A DNA stretch of 64,000 nucleotides from Palleronia pelagia. GTDB lineage: Bacteria > Pseudomonadota > Alphaproteobacteria > Rhodobacterales > Rhodobacteraceae. This document shows positions 9,020 through 17,945 of the stretch, piece after piece; within the stretch, counting starts at the first letter, position 1; every line of letters starts with the position of its first letter. The stretch spans positions 496,001 through 560,000 of the forward strand of contig NZ_FOCM01000001.1 in the NCBI RefSeq assembly GCF_900110115.1, in the 5' to 3' direction. The notes below the pieces were generated by a model. It did no database searches. It saw only the letters and a list, made by a program, of their open reading frames with translations, and was not told the DNA's origin. The translations under genes were made by a program, and so were the position numbers.

Positions 9020-10681
9020 ATGCTGCAGATCCCGACCTGGAAGCGGATCTTCATCTGGGCCGTCGTGGCCTGCGGGCTGATCCTGGCGCTGCCCAACGCC
9101 TTCTATTCCCGCGTGGAGCAGGCCAACGACGCCCGCGCCGCGATCGAGCAGTCCGGCGCCACCGCCGCGCTCGAGGAGCAGGCGGCGGGCTGGCCCGATT
9201 TCCTGCCCTCGGGGCTGGTGAACCTGGGGCTGGACCTGCGGGGCGGTGCCCACCTGCTGGCCGAGGTGCAGGTCGAGGATGTCTATGCCAGCCGCATGGA
9301 CGGCATCTGGCCCGAGCTGCGCGACGCCCTGCGCGACGCCCGCGACGAGGTGGGCACCATCCGCCGGGTGGACGAGGGCGGCGACCAGCTGATCGTGGCG
9401 CTGTCCGATCCCGCGGGCCTGCCCCGCGCCATGGAGATCGCGCGGGGGCTGGCGCGGCCGGTCTCGACCATCTCGGGCGTGGGCGCGCAGGACCTGAGCG
9501 TCGAGGGCCGCGATGGCCAGCTGATCGTCCAGCTGTCGCCCGAGGAACAATCGGCCACCGACGACCGCACCATCCGCCAGAGCCTGGAGATCATCCGCCG
9601 CCGCGTGGACGAGGTGGGCACCCGCGAACCCACGATCCAGCGCCAGGGCGAGGACCGGATCCTGATCCAGGTGCCCGGCATCGGCTCGGCCGAGGAGCTG
9701 AAGGCGCTGATCGGCACCACCGCGCAGCTGACCTTCAATCCCGTGATCTCGCGCGGGGGGGACCCGGACGCGGCGACGTCGTCGCGGCAGGTGGTCTATC
9801 CGCTGCTGGACGAGCCCGAGACCTATTACACGCTGGAGCGCACACCGGTCGTGTCGGGCGAGGACCTGGTGGACGCGCAGCCGTCCTTCGACCAGAACGG
9901 CCGGCCCGCCGTCACCTTCCGCTTCAACCCCACCGGCGCGCGGGCCTTCGGCGACTACACCGCCGAGAATATCGGGTCGCCCTTCGCGATCGTGCTGGAC
10001 GAGGAAGTGATCAGCGCGCCCGTGATCCAGAGCCACATCCCCGGCGGCAGCGGCATCATCACCGGCAACTTCACGGTCGAGGAATCGACCCAGCTGGCCG
10101 TGCTGCTGCGCGCGGGCGCGCTGCCGGCCGAGCTGACCTTCCTGGAAGAACGCACCATCGGCCCCGAGCTGGGTCAGGACAGCATCGAGGCCGGGCAGAT
10201 CGCCTGCCTCGTCGCCTTCGTGGCGGTTCTGGTCTTCATGGCGCTGAGTTACGGGCTGTTCGGCATCTTCGCCAATATCGCGCTGCTTCTGAACGTGGCG
10301 CTGCTGTTCGGGCTGCTGAGCCTGATCGGCGCCACGCTGACCCTGCCGGGCATCGCGGGGATCGTGCTGACCATCGGCATGGCGGTGGACGCCAACGTGC
10401 TGGTGTTCGAGCGCATTCGCGAGGAGCTCAAGACCGCGCGGGGGCCGAGCCGCGCGATCTCGCAGGGGTACGAGCGGGCGCTGAGCGCCATCGTCGACGC
10501 CAACATCACCACCTTCATCATCGCGGCGATCCTGTTCACGCTGGGATCGGGTCCGGTGCGCGGCTTTGCCGTGACGCTGGGACTGGGCATCATCACGTCC
10601 GTCTTCACGGCGATCTTCGTCACCCGGCTGCTGATCGTGACGTGGTTCGACCGCCGCCGCCCCAAAACCATCGAGGTCTGA
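9020..10681 (+). CDS. secD: Protein-export membrane protein SecD
   Basis: 553 aa. There is an N-terminal membrane helix (about residues 7-25), then a large periplasmic domain including the LDLRGG signature (about residues 73-78) and the second periplasmic subdomain. Five C-terminal helices form the RND-like membrane domain, with the GMAVDANVLVFERIREE motif. SecDF uses the proton gradient to pull proteins across the membrane. It lies 45 bp after yajC and one base before secF. Confidence 0.96.
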   Translation: MLQIPTWKRIFIWAVVACGLILALPNAFYSRVEQANDARAAIEQSGATAALEEQAAGWPDFLPSGLVNLGLDLRGGAHLLAEVQVEDVYASRMDGIWPELRDALRDARDEVGTIRRVDEGGDQLIVALSDPAGLPRAMEIARGLARPVSTISGVGAQDLSVEGRDGQLIVQLSPEEQSATDDRTIRQSLEIIRRRVDEVGTREPTIQRQGEDRILIQVPGIGSAEELKALIGTTAQLTFNPVISRGGDPDAATSSRQVVYPLLDEPETYYTLERTPVVSGEDLVDAQPSFDQNGRPAVTFRFNPTGARAFGDYTAENIGSPFAIVLDEEVISAPVIQSHIPGGSGIITGNFTVEESTQLAVLLRAGALPAELTFLEERTIGPELGQDSIEAGQIACLVAFVAVLVFMALSYGLFGIFANIALLLNVALLFGLLSLIGATLTLPGIAGIVLTIGMAVDANVLVFERIREELKTARGPSRAISQGYERALSAIVDANITTFIIAAILFTLGSGPVRGFAVTLGLGIITSVFTAIFVTRLLIVTWFDRRRPKTIEV

Positions 10682-10682
10682 G

Positions 10683-11651
10683 ATGCGTCTGAAACTGGTT
10701 CCGGACGACACGAATATCGACTTCTTCAAGCACGCGAAGGCGACCTTCGGTGCGTCCTGCGTGGCGATGGTGCTGAGCCTTGTCGTCTGGCTGATGCTGG
10801 GGCTGAACTTCGGCATCGATTTCCGCGGCGGCACGACGATCCGCACCGAGGGAACCGCACAGGTCGACGTGGCGGCCTACCGTGCGGCGATCGAGCCGCT
10901 GGAGCTGGGCGACGTGGTGATCTCGGAGGTCTTCGACCCCAGCTTCGGCGACGACCGCAACGTGGCCATGGTGCGTATCCAGGCCCAAGAGGGACAGGAG
11001 AGCGTGGCCTCGGACACCGTCGCGGCGGTCGAAGCGGCGTTGAGCGAGGTGGACCCCTCGATCACCTTCCCGTCGGTGGAATCGGTGGGGCCCAAGGTCT
11101 CGGGCGAGCTGATCAACACGGCGCTTCTGGCCGTGGGCGCGGCACTGGCGGCGATGCTGTTCTACATCTGGCTGCGGTTCGAGTGGCAGTTCGCCGTGGG
11201 CGCGGTGGGCGCGCTGGTGCACGACATCCTGCTGACCATCGGGATCTTCTCGCTGTTCCAGATCCGGTTCGACGTGGCGACCATCGCCGCGCTGCTGACG
11301 GTGCTGGGCTATTCGATCAACGACACCGTGGTGATCTTCGACCGGCTGCGCGAGAACCTGATCAAGTGGAAGCAGCGCGAGTTGCGCGATGTCATGAACC
11401 TGAGCGTAAACGAGACCCTCAGCCGCACGGTGATGACCAGCGGCACGACGCTGCTGGCGCTGATCGCGCTGCTGGTTCTGGGCGGCGACGTGATCCGGGG
11501 CTTCGTCTTCGCCATCACCTGGGGCGTGATTGTCGGCACCTATTCGTCGGTCTTCGTGGCCAAGAACATCGTTCTGTTCCTGGGCGTGAAGCGCGACTGG
11601 TCCAAGCCCGACAAGACCGACGGCAACCAGTTCGCCAATATCGACAGCTGA
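10683..11651 (+). CDS. secF: Protein-export membrane protein SecF
   Basis: 322 aa. It carries the SecF N-terminal helix and the FGIDFRGG motif (about residues 42-49), a short periplasmic domain, and the C-terminal helices with GYSINDTVVIFDRLREN, the SecF counterpart of the SecD membrane motif. It works with SecD as one proton-driven unit. It directly follows secD and is eight bases from the next gene, a TauE/SafE permease. Confidence 0.96.
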   Translation: MRLKLVPDDTNIDFFKHAKATFGASCVAMVLSLVVWLMLGLNFGIDFRGGTTIRTEGTAQVDVAAYRAAIEPLELGDVVISEVFDPSFGDDRNVAMVRIQAQEGQESVASDTVAAVEAALSEVDPSITFPSVESVGPKVSGELINTALLAVGAALAAMLFYIWLRFEWQFAVGAVGALVHDILLTIGIFSLFQIRFDVATIAALLTVLGYSINDTVVIFDRLRENLIKWKQRELRDVMNLSVNETLSRTVMTSGTTLLALIALLVLGGDVIRGFVFAITWGVIVGTYSSVFVAKNIVLFLGVKRDWSKPDKTDGNQFANIDS

Positions 11652-11658
11652 CGCGGCC

Positions 11659-12411
11659 ATGCCGGCGCTGATCGACGCGGCGCTGGCACAGCCCGGCCTG
11701 TGGCCCATGGTCCTGGCGGCGGTGATGGCCGGGATCGTGCGTGGCTTTTCGGGCTTCGGCACCGCCATGGTGTTCCTGCCCGTCGCCGGGCAATACCTGC
11801 CACCCGTCGCCGCCCTGAGCGTGCTGCTGGCCATGGACCTGCTGGGACCGCTGCCGAACGTGCCCGCCGCGTGGCGGTCGGCCGAGCGGCGCGACCTGGG
11901 CCGCCTGACGCTGGGTCTGCTGCTGGGGCTGCCTCTGGGCCTGGGTCTGCTGGTGGTGATCGCGCCCGAGGTCTTCCGTTATGCCGTGTCGATCACCGCG
12001 CTGGTGCTGCTGGCGCTCCTGGCCGCCGGGGTCCGCTATCGCGGGACGATGACGCCCACGATTGTCACCGGTGCGGGCCTTGTCGGCGGCGTCTTCGGCG
12101 GCGCGGCGGGAATCGGCGGGCCGCCCGTCATCCTTCTTTACATGGCGTCGACCAAGCCGGTTGCCGTGATCCGCGCCAACCTGCTGCTGTTCCTGGTGAT
12201 CGTCGACATCGCGTCGCTGGTCCTTCTGGGGATCTGGGGGCGGCTGCAGCCTGGGCCGGTGGTGCTGGGGCTGGCTTTGACGCTGCCCTACCTGCTGGCG
12301 AATATTGCCGGAGCGGCTATGTTCCGGCCCGAACGGGCGCGCCTCTATCGCGGCGTGGCCCAGGCGATCATCGCGGCATCGGCCATTCTGGGCCTGCCGC
12401 TCCTGGACTGA
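11659..12411 (+). CDS. TauE/SafE family sulfite/organosulfonate exporter-like permease
   Basis: 250 aa, about eight predicted helices. The GFSGFGTAMVFLP segment near the N-terminus and the GGVFGGAAGIGGPPVI segment (about residues 142-160) are the duplicated glycine/proline signature of the TauE/SafE family. Family members move sulfite, sulfoacetate or other small anions; the substrate here is open. It is seven bases after secF, so it belongs to the same operon, though it has no evident role in export. Confidence 0.8.
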   Translation: MPALIDAALAQPGLWPMVLAAVMAGIVRGFSGFGTAMVFLPVAGQYLPPVAALSVLLAMDLLGPLPNVPAAWRSAERRDLGRLTLGLLLGLPLGLGLLVVIAPEVFRYAVSITALVLLALLAAGVRYRGTMTPTIVTGAGLVGGVFGGAAGIGGPPVILLYMASTKPVAVIRANLLLFLVIVDIASLVLLGIWGRLQPGPVVLGLALTLPYLLANIAGAAMFRPERARLYRGVAQAIIAASAILGLPLLD

Positions 12412-12424
12412 GGAAAGGACCCCT

Positions 12425-12781
12425 ATGGAACTGCACGAAGTCCCCTTCGAGGGCGAGCGTCCGGTCGACGGCTACGGCCCCAATTTCTTCCGCGTGGGCG
12501 GCAAGGTGCACGAGGGCGCCATCGCCGTGCTGCCGGGCGGCGTGGCCGCCTGGGGCGGGTTCGAGGACACCGAGACGGTCCTGCAGGCCGCCGAGCGGAT
12601 GGACGTGGTCTTCGTCGGCACCGGCGCCGAGATCGCCCATGCCCCCGCGGGGTTCCGCAGCGCCCTGGAAGACGCTGGGCTGGGCGTCGAGGTCATGGCC
12701 TCGCCCGCCGCCTGCCGCACCTACAACGTCCTGCTGAGCGAAGGCCGCCGCATCGGCGCGGTTCTGCTGCCCGTCACGTGA
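12425..12781 (+). CDS. Mth938-like domain protein (NDUFAF3/DUF498 family)
   Basis: 118 aa, the whole protein being one Mth938-like domain. Visible family features are the N-terminal Y-x-P/G-x-x-F-R pattern ([12 protein letters not shown]), the central WG segment and the FVGTGAEI loop. In mitochondria the homologue NDUFAF3 helps assemble complex I; in bacteria the role is uncertain, but genes of this type often sit in sec/ccm clusters of alphaproteobacteria. Its stop overlaps the GTG of ccmA by four bases. Confidence 0.8.
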   Translation: MELHEVPFEGERPVDGYGPNFFRVGGKVHEGAIAVLPGGVAAWGGFEDTETVLQAAERMDVVFVGTGAEIAHAPAGFRSALEDAGLGVEVMASPAACRTYNVLLSEGRRIGAVLLPVT

Positions 12782-13413
12782 GCGGCCTTGTCGCAAGCGA
12801 CCTGGCCGTGGCGCGCGGCGGTGTGCCGCTGCTGGCGGGCGTCAGTTTCGACGTGGCGCCGGGCCGCGCGCTGATCCTGACGGGGCGCAACGGCATCGGA
12901 AAGACGACGCTTCTGCGCACGCTCGCCGGGTTGCAGCCGCCGCTGGCGGGCCGCGTCGCGCCGGGGGGCGAGCGCAGCGCCTACGGCGCCCACGCGGACG
13001 GGATGAAGGCCACGCTGTCGGTGGCCGAGAACCTGGGCTTCTGGGCCACGTTGCACGGGGCCGGGGACATCGCGCCCGCGCTTGCGGCGTTCGACCTGGA
13101 CGACCTGCGCGGCCGCGCGGCGCAGCACCTGTCGGCGGGGCAGCGGCGGCGGCTGGGCCTTGCACGGATGCTGCTGACGGGGCGCGACATCTGGCTGCTG
13201 GACGAGCCCACCGTGTCGCTGGACCGCGCCAGCGTCGCCCGGTTCGCCGACGCGGTGCGCGCGCATCTGGGTCGCGGCGGGATCGCGGTGCTGGCAACCC
13301 ACGTGGAGCTGGGGATCGAGGCCGAGGCGCTGGATCTCGAACGCTACCGTGTGACCGGGGCGACAGCCGGGCAGGGCGGCGGCGACATCTTCGCCGAAGG
13401 GGCCGTGGAATGA
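12778..13413 (+). CDS. ccmA: Heme exporter ATP-binding protein CcmA
   Basis: 211 aa, GTG start overlapping the preceding gene by four bases. ABC ATPase motifs are the Walker [10 protein letters not shown] (about residues 37-45), the signature [10 protein letters not shown] (about 119-128) and the Walker B WLLDEP (about 139-144). CcmA with CcmB and CcmC forms the ABC complex that releases holo-CcmE during cytochrome c maturation. It is the first of five consecutive ccm genes. Confidence 0.94.
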   Translation: MSGLVASDLAVARGGVPLLAGVSFDVAPGRALILTGRNGIGKTTLLRTLAGLQPPLAGRVAPGGERSAYGAHADGMKATLSVAENLGFWATLHGAGDIAPALAAFDLDDLRGRAAQHLSAGQRRRLGLARMLLTGRDIWLLDEPTVSLDRASVARFADAVRAHLGRGGIAVLATHVELGIEAEALDLERYRVTGATAGQGGGDIFAEGAVE

Positions 13414-14066
13414 TCCGCATCCTGTCGCGCGACGTGGCTCTGGCGGTGCGCGCGGGCGGCGGCTTCGGCCTGAGCCTGGCGTTCTTCCTGATCGTCGTGG
13501 TGCTGGTGCCCTTCGGCGTCGGCCCGGAAACGGCCGTGCTGGCCCCCATCGCACCGGGCATCCTGTGGCTGGGCGCGCTTCTGGCCTGCCTGCTGTCGCT
13601 GGACCGGGTCTTCGCGCTGGACCGCGAGGACGGGGCGCTGGACCTGCTGGCCACCGCGCCTGTGCCGTTGGAAGGCGTTGCGCTGGCCAAGGCCGGGGCC
13701 CATTGGCTGACCACCGGCCTGCCGCTGTCGCTGGCCGCGCCGTTCCTTGCCGTGCTGCTGGGCCTGCCCGCGCCGGGGCATCTGTGGCTGGCGGTGTCGC
13801 TGCTGGTGGGCACCCCGGCGCTGAGCCTGATCGGCACCTTCGGCGCGGCGCTGACCGTGGGGCTGAAGCGCGGCGGCTTGCTGCTGTCGCTGCTGGTGCT
13901 GCCGCTTTATGTGCCCACGCTGATCTTCGGGGCCGACGTGGCGCGGCGCGGGGCCGAGGGGCTGGCGCTGGGGCCGCCGCTGGCGCTGTTGGGGGCGGTC
14001 ACGGCGGGCTGCGTCGCGCTGCTGCCCTTCGCCACGGCGGCGGCGCTGCGGGTGTCGCTGCGCTAG
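13410..14066 (+). CDS. ccmB: Heme exporter permease CcmB
   Basis: 218 aa with six predicted helices and the CcmB-type [11 protein letters not shown] segment (about residues 71-81) after the second helix. It is the membrane partner of CcmA in the cytochrome c maturation ABC complex. It overlaps ccmA by four bases (ATGA) and precedes ccmC. Confidence 0.93.
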   Translation: MIRILSRDVALAVRAGGGFGLSLAFFLIVVVLVPFGVGPETAVLAPIAPGILWLGALLACLLSLDRVFALDREDGALDLLATAPVPLEGVALAKAGAHWLTTGLPLSLAAPFLAVLLGLPAPGHLWLAVSLLVGTPALSLIGTFGAALTVGLKRGGLLLSLLVLPLYVPTLIFGADVARRGAEGLALGPPLALLGAVTAGCVALLPFATAAALRVSLR

Positions 14067-14138
14067 GGCGTGCCTGCGGCGTCACGACCCCGTCAAGGCG
14101 CCTTGAGGCGCCGCGCGGGCGCATATATGCAAACCGAG

Positions 14139-14867
14139 ATGTCCTTGTGGTCCTACGCAAATCCCACGCGCTTCATGGCGACGACCCGGCCGCTGCTGCC
14201 GTGGCTGTCGGCGTTGGCGGCCGCGTGCCTGGTGGTGGGGCTGGTCTGGGGGTTCTTCTTCACGCCAGATGACTACCGCCAGGGATCGACGGTCAAGATC
14301 ATCTACCTGCACGTGCCATCGGCCCTGATGGCGATCAACGCGTGGTTCATGATGCTGGTGGCGTCGCTGATCTGGCTGATCCGCCGCCACCACGTGAGCG
14401 CGCTGGCCGCCAAGGCGGCGGCGCCGGTGGGCGTGACGATGACGCTGGTGGCGCTGGTCACCGGCGCGGTCTGGGGCAGCCCCATGTGGGGGACCTGGTG
14501 GGCCTGGGACCCGCGGCTGACATCGTTCCTGATCCTGTTCCTGTTCTACCTGGGATACATGGCACTGTGGGCCGCGATCGAGGACCCGGATACCGCCGCC
14601 GACCTGACGAGCGTGCTGTGCCTTGTCGGTTCGGTCTTCGCGGTGCTGTCGCGCTATGCCGTGAACTTCTGGAACCAGGGACTGCACCAGGGCGCGTCGC
14701 TGTCGCTGGACAAGGAAGAGAACGTGGCGGACGTGTTCTACATTCCGCTGCTGGTCTGCATCGCGGGCTTCGTGCTCCTGTTCGTGGCGCTGGTTCTGGC
14801 GCGCACGCGGACCGAGATCCGGGCACGCCGCCTGCACGCCCTGCAACTGCGCGAAAGGATGGCGTGA
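14139..14867 (+). CDS. ccmC: Heme transport protein CcmC
   Basis: 242 aa from the ATG at 14139, which gives the usual CcmC N-terminus (MSLWSYANPTRFM). An ATG at 14127 and one at 14070 are in frame but less like the family. Six helices frame the tryptophan-rich heme-handling motif WGSPMWGTWWAWDPRLTS (about residues 112-129), and conserved periplasmic histidines flank it (YLHVPSA and LHQGAS). CcmC loads heme onto CcmE in the periplasm. It overlaps ccmD by one base. Confidence 0.95.
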   Translation: MSLWSYANPTRFMATTRPLLPWLSALAAACLVVGLVWGFFFTPDDYRQGSTVKIIYLHVPSALMAINAWFMMLVASLIWLIRRHHVSALAAKAAAPVGVTMTLVALVTGAVWGSPMWGTWWAWDPRLTSFLILFLFYLGYMALWAAIEDPDTAADLTSVLCLVGSVFAVLSRYAVNFWNQGLHQGASLSLDKEENVADVFYIPLLVCIAGFVLLFVALVLARTRTEIRARRLHALQLRERMA

Positions 14868-15016
14868 TGCCGGACCTGGGCAAATACGCGGTCGAGGTGG
14901 GCGCGGCCTACGGGCTGAGCGCCGTGCTGATCGTCGGGCTGGTGGCCGTGACGCTGTGGCGCGGCAAGCGGGTCAAGCGCGCGCTGGACGCCGCGGAGGG
15001 CCGGCGAAATGCCTAG
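14867..15016 (+). CDS. ccmD: Heme exporter small subunit CcmD
   Basis: 49 aa, a single membrane helix (about residues 13-32) followed by a basic tail (WRGKRVKRAL), which is the CcmD pattern. The ATG shares one base with the ccmC stop, and the end overlaps ccmG by eight bases. CcmD is needed to release holo-CcmE from the CcmABC complex. Confidence 0.9.
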   Translation: MPDLGKYAVEVGAAYGLSAVLIVGLVAVTLWRGKRVKRALDAAEGRRNA

Positions 15017-15548
15017 GATCCCCGTGCTTGCCATCGTGCCGCCCGTGGTCTTCGCCGCGCTGGCGGGCCTGTTCTTCGCGGGGATGCAGCGCGAGGATCC
15101 CGACGCGCTGCCCACGACTTTTGCGGGCAAGGCCGCGCCGGCGATCGAGGCGACGCCGTTCAACGAGTTCGAGGGCTTCGACCGCTCCGTGCTGGAAGAG
15201 CCGGGCGTGAAGCTGGTGAACTTCTGGGCCAGCTGGTGCGGCCCGTGCCGGGTGGAGCATCCGAATCTCGAGGCGCTGGCCGACGAGGGAATCCCGATCT
15301 ACGGTGTCAACTTCAAGGACCGGCCCGACAACGCGTCATCCTTCCTCGCGGAGCTCGGCAATCCCTATGACGCGGTCGGTGCCGACGGCGAGGGGCGCAT
15401 CGCGCGCGACTGGGGCGTCTACGGCGTGCCCGAGACCTACGTGATCGACGGGCAGGGCCGCGTGATCGAGCGGCTGGCCGGCCCCATCACCCAGCGTACA
15501 CTGGAAGGCCAGATCCGCCCGGCGATCGACGCAGCCACCGACGACTGA
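15009..15548 (+). CDS. ccmG: Periplasmic thioredoxin CcmG/DsbE
   Basis: 179 aa. There is an N-terminal membrane anchor (about residues 5-25) and a thioredoxin-like domain with the active site WCGPC (about residues 76-80) preceded by VNFWAS. The cis-proline loop GVYGVPETYVID (about 136-147) is typical of the CcmG/DsbE branch. It reduces the heme-binding cysteines of apocytochrome c. It is the last gene of the ccm run; ccmE, ccmF and ccmH are not in the window. Confidence 0.94.
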   Translation: MPRIPVLAIVPPVVFAALAGLFFAGMQREDPDALPTTFAGKAAPAIEATPFNEFEGFDRSVLEEPGVKLVNFWASWCGPCRVEHPNLEALADEGIPIYGVNFKDRPDNASSFLAELGNPYDAVGADGEGRIARDWGVYGVPETYVIDGQGRVIERLAGPITQRTLEGQIRPAIDAATDD

Positions 15549-15557
15549 CCAGACCGG

Positions 15558-15668
15558 TCAGTTCAGGATAATGATGTAGACCAGTGCCAGAAGACACAGA
15601 CCGAATTCCAATCGGGGAAAGGGGTTGGTCTGTCGCTTGAGCTTGTGAAAAAAATATCTGATCGGCAT
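15558..15668 (-). CDS. Small single-helix membrane protein (36 aa), paralogue of the next small gene
   Basis: 36 aa. The basic N-terminus (MPIRYFFHKLKRQTN) leads into one hydrophobic helix at about residues 20-35. The start has a GAGGG ribosome site eight bases upstream. The segment P-F-P-R-LE-F-GLC-L-L-A-L-V-Y is shared with the 37-aa product of 15888-16001 (P-L-P-L-LE-S-GLC-V-L-M-L-I-Y), so the two are paralogues by sequence. I do not recognise the family. A membrane role is inferred only from the helix. It is convergent with ccmG, ten bases away. Confidence 0.6.
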   Translation of the reverse strand: MPIRYFFHKLKRQTNPFPRLEFGLCLLALVYIIILN

Positions 15669-15887
15669 TCTGCCCTCAAAATGATTGTGGCTCAGATCAC
15701 TTCTATTGAAACGATGCTCGTAAGGGGTGAGCGGACCAACGGACGCTAAAATACGGAAATAAGGGTCATCTAAAGTTCGGGATCGTCGTAACGAAATTTT
15801 TGCCCGACGGCTACTTGGGCCAGTTTCCGCCGAGCTTTCTCTGATGCCGAGCGAAAAATCGCATCCACCAGACCGTCGGCGCGATGC

Positions 15888-16001
15888 CTACCCGTGAACA
15901 GCCAGGTAGATCAGCATCAGGACGCACAAGCCGGACTCGAGCAGCGGCAGTGGATAGGAGACCTTTCTCGCAAGCGCGGTTATCGGTGTCATCATTTTCA
16001 T
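15888..16001 (-). CDS. Small single-helix membrane protein (37 aa), paralogue of the preceding small gene
   Basis: 37 aa starting MKMMTPITALARKVSYP, with one hydrophobic helix at about residues 19-35 that begins with the LE-x-GLC motif shared with the 36-aa neighbour. A GGGGGG tract three bases before the ATG could serve as ribosome site. Both are on the minus strand, 219 bp apart. The duplicate organisation and conserved motif argue that they are real and too short for standard gene callers. Function unknown. Confidence 0.58.
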   Translation of the reverse strand: MKMMTPITALARKVSYPLPLLESGLCVLMLIYLAVHG

Positions 16002-16350
16002 TGCCCCCCAGCAATACTGCCATCAAGTTAACGAGGTCTTGCCGCAATGCGAGGAAACAATGCGTTTCACGCACATGTCGCACAGCCTGATCGCGCCGCG
16101 GGCGACCGGTTTGGAACCGAATTCGGGCGCGAAAATGCCCGATTCCGGTCACAAACCTGAAGAAATTCCGATCCGTGCAATGTCCGTGGCCTTCAACCTT
16201 TCTGATTGCAGAGCCCAACGTCGCCCGCGGCAGAGCGGATCCATGCCGATGCCAATGCCCGTCGCTGGCGGGAATTGGTTCCTATCGGGCAACAATGGTC
16301 TCGTTCGGGCGCGGATGGATTCGCACAGTCCTGTCCCCTATCGGCCGCAC
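16002..16350. other. Non-coding stretch between small gene and znuB
   Basis: About 350 bp upstream of the 37-aa gene and downstream of znuB. Open frames here overlap on both strands and lack family resemblance or ribosome sites. It may hold the promoter for the small genes. Nothing else is seen. Confidence 0.4.
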
Positions 16351-17145
16351 CTAGGACGATGGCCGCAGGGTAGAGGGCACGGTCGACAGGCTGAACAGCA
16401 CCGCCGCCACGCAGACGATGGTGGGGCCGGTCGGCGTGTCGAGCGCAAAGGACGCCCGCAGCCCGATCCAGGCCGAGGCCATGCCCACGATCGCGGCCAG
16501 CACGCCCATCCGCTCGGGCGTGGTCGCGAAGGGGCGCACGGTGGCGGCCGGGATGATCAGCAGCGCGGTGATCAGAAGCACGCCCACCACTTTGATCGCC
16601 ATGGCCACCACCACGGCCAGGGCGAGCGTCAGGACCAGCTGTTCGCGCCTGGGGTCGATGCCGGCGGCGCGGGCCAGGTCGGCGTTCAGCGTGGCGGTGA
16701 GCAGCGCCGACCAGCGCCAGCCGATCAGTCCCAGGACCAGGACCGCACCGCCCCAGATCACCGCGAGGTCCGCGCGGGACACCGCCAGGATGTCACCGAA
16801 GAGATAGGCCATCAGGTCGATGCGCACGCCGTCGATGAAGGTCACGCCCACCAGCCCGAAGGCCAGCGCCGAGTGGGCCATGACGCCCAGCAGCGTGTCC
16901 ATGGCATAGCCGCGCCCCGAGATCAGCGTCACCACCGTGGCCATCACCAGCGCGACGACCAGCGCGCCCGCGACCACCGGCAGCGACAGGGCCAGCGACA
17001 GCGCGACGCCGAGGATCGCGGCATGGGCGGTGGCGTCACCGAAATAGGCCATCCGGCGCCAGACCACGAAACAGCCCAGCGGCGCGGCGGCCAGCCCCGT
17101 GCCGATCCCGGCCAGCGCGGCGCGGGTCATGAAATCGTCCAGCAT
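16351..17145 (-). CDS. znuB: Zinc ABC transporter permease ZnuB
   Basis: 264 aa, with seven to eight predicted helices and the ABC-3 family pattern (GDATAHAAILGVALS near residue 40, and the VVGVLLITALLIIPAA segment near residue 185). It moves Zn(II) from ZnuA into the cytoplasm using ATP hydrolysis by ZnuC. The ATG overlaps the znuC stop by one base, so the two are translationally coupled, downstream of zur. Confidence 0.92.
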   Translation of the reverse strand: MLDDFMTRAALAGIGTGLAAAPLGCFVVWRRMAYFGDATAHAAILGVALSLALSLPVVAGALVVALVMATVVTLISGRGYAMDTLLGVMAHSALAFGLVGVTFIDGVRIDLMAYLFGDILAVSRADLAVIWGGAVLVLGLIGWRWSALLTATLNADLARAAGIDPRREQLVLTLALAVVVAMAIKVVGVLLITALLIIPAATVRPFATTPERMGVLAAIVGMASAWIGLRASFALDTPTGPTIVCVAAVLFSLSTVPSTLRPSS

Positions 17146-17945
17146 CAGTGAGGGGCGTCCTTGGAATGGTCGTGATCGTGGCCATGGTGGTGCGCGTGGC
17201 CGGCCGCGTGATCGTGGAAATGCGTGTGGTCGTGGTGGTGCCGATAGAGCGCCAGCGCCCCGCGCGTGCCTTCGCCGAACAGGCGGCGGTAGTCGGGGGC
17301 GTTGGCGACCACCTCGGGCGTGCCCTCGCAGCAGACATGGCCGTTGAGGCAGATCACGCGGTCCGAGGCGCTCATCACCACGTGCAGGTCGTGGCTGACC
17401 ATCAGCACACCGCAGCCGGTTTCGCGGCGCACGTCCTCGATGCGGCGATAGAAGGCGGCGGCGCCCGGCTGGTCCAGACCCGCTGTCGCCTCGTCGAGGA
17501 TCAGGAGCTGCGGCTCTTCCAGGATGGCGCGGGCCAGCAGCGCGCGCTGGAACTGGCCCCCGGACAGGTCGGCCATCTGCCGCCCGGCGATGTCGGGCAC
17601 ACCGGCCTGCGCCAGCGCCGCGGGCACCCGTGCGGCGGACGCGCGGCGGGGCAGGGACAGGAACCGCGCGACCGTCATGGGCAGGGTCGGATCCAGCACC
17701 AGCCGTTGCGGGACGTAGCCGATCCGCAGCCTGGCCGCCCGTTCCACCCGGCCGCGGCTGGGCCGCACGCCGCCGAGAATCGCGGCGATGAGCGTCGACT
17801 TGCCCGACCCGTTCGGACCGACCAGCGTCACGATCTCGCCCGCGTTCACCTGCAAGTCCACATCGTGCAGCACGGTGGTGTCGCCGAAGCGGACGGTCAG
17901 GTCGCGGGCCGTGATCAGCGGGGCGGTGACGGTATCACGCGGCAT
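17145..17945 (-). CDS. znuC: Zinc ABC transporter ATP-binding protein ZnuC
   Basis: 266 aa from ATG 17945, which overlaps the end of zur by 11 bases; a longer frame to 17993 would run deep into zur and was rejected. It has Walker A GPNGSGKST, signature LSGGQFQRALLARA and Walker B LLILDEA. The C-terminus is an exposed His-rich tail (HRYHHDHTHFHDH and following), plausible as a zinc store or sensor. It is the ATPase of the ZnuABC uptake system. Confidence 0.93.
   Translation of the reverse strand: MPRDTVTAPLITARDLTVRFGDTTVLHDVDLQVNAGEIVTLVGPNGSGKSTLIAAILGGVRPSRGRVERAARLRIGYVPQRLVLDPTLPMTVARFLSLPRRASAARVPAALAQAGVPDIAGRQMADLSGGQFQRALLARAILEEPQLLILDEATAGLDQPGAAAFYRRIEDVRRETGCGVLMVSHDLHVVMSASDRVICLNGHVCCEGTPEVVANAPDYRRLFGEGTRGALALYRHHHDHTHFHDHAAGHAHHHGHDHDHSKDAPH

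Noticed and set aside
15811-16218. 135-codon frame on the minus strand between ccmG and znuB
   Set aside because: It overlaps the 37-aa small gene in another frame, has no ribosome site or family likeness, and the paralogy of the short frames is better evidence.
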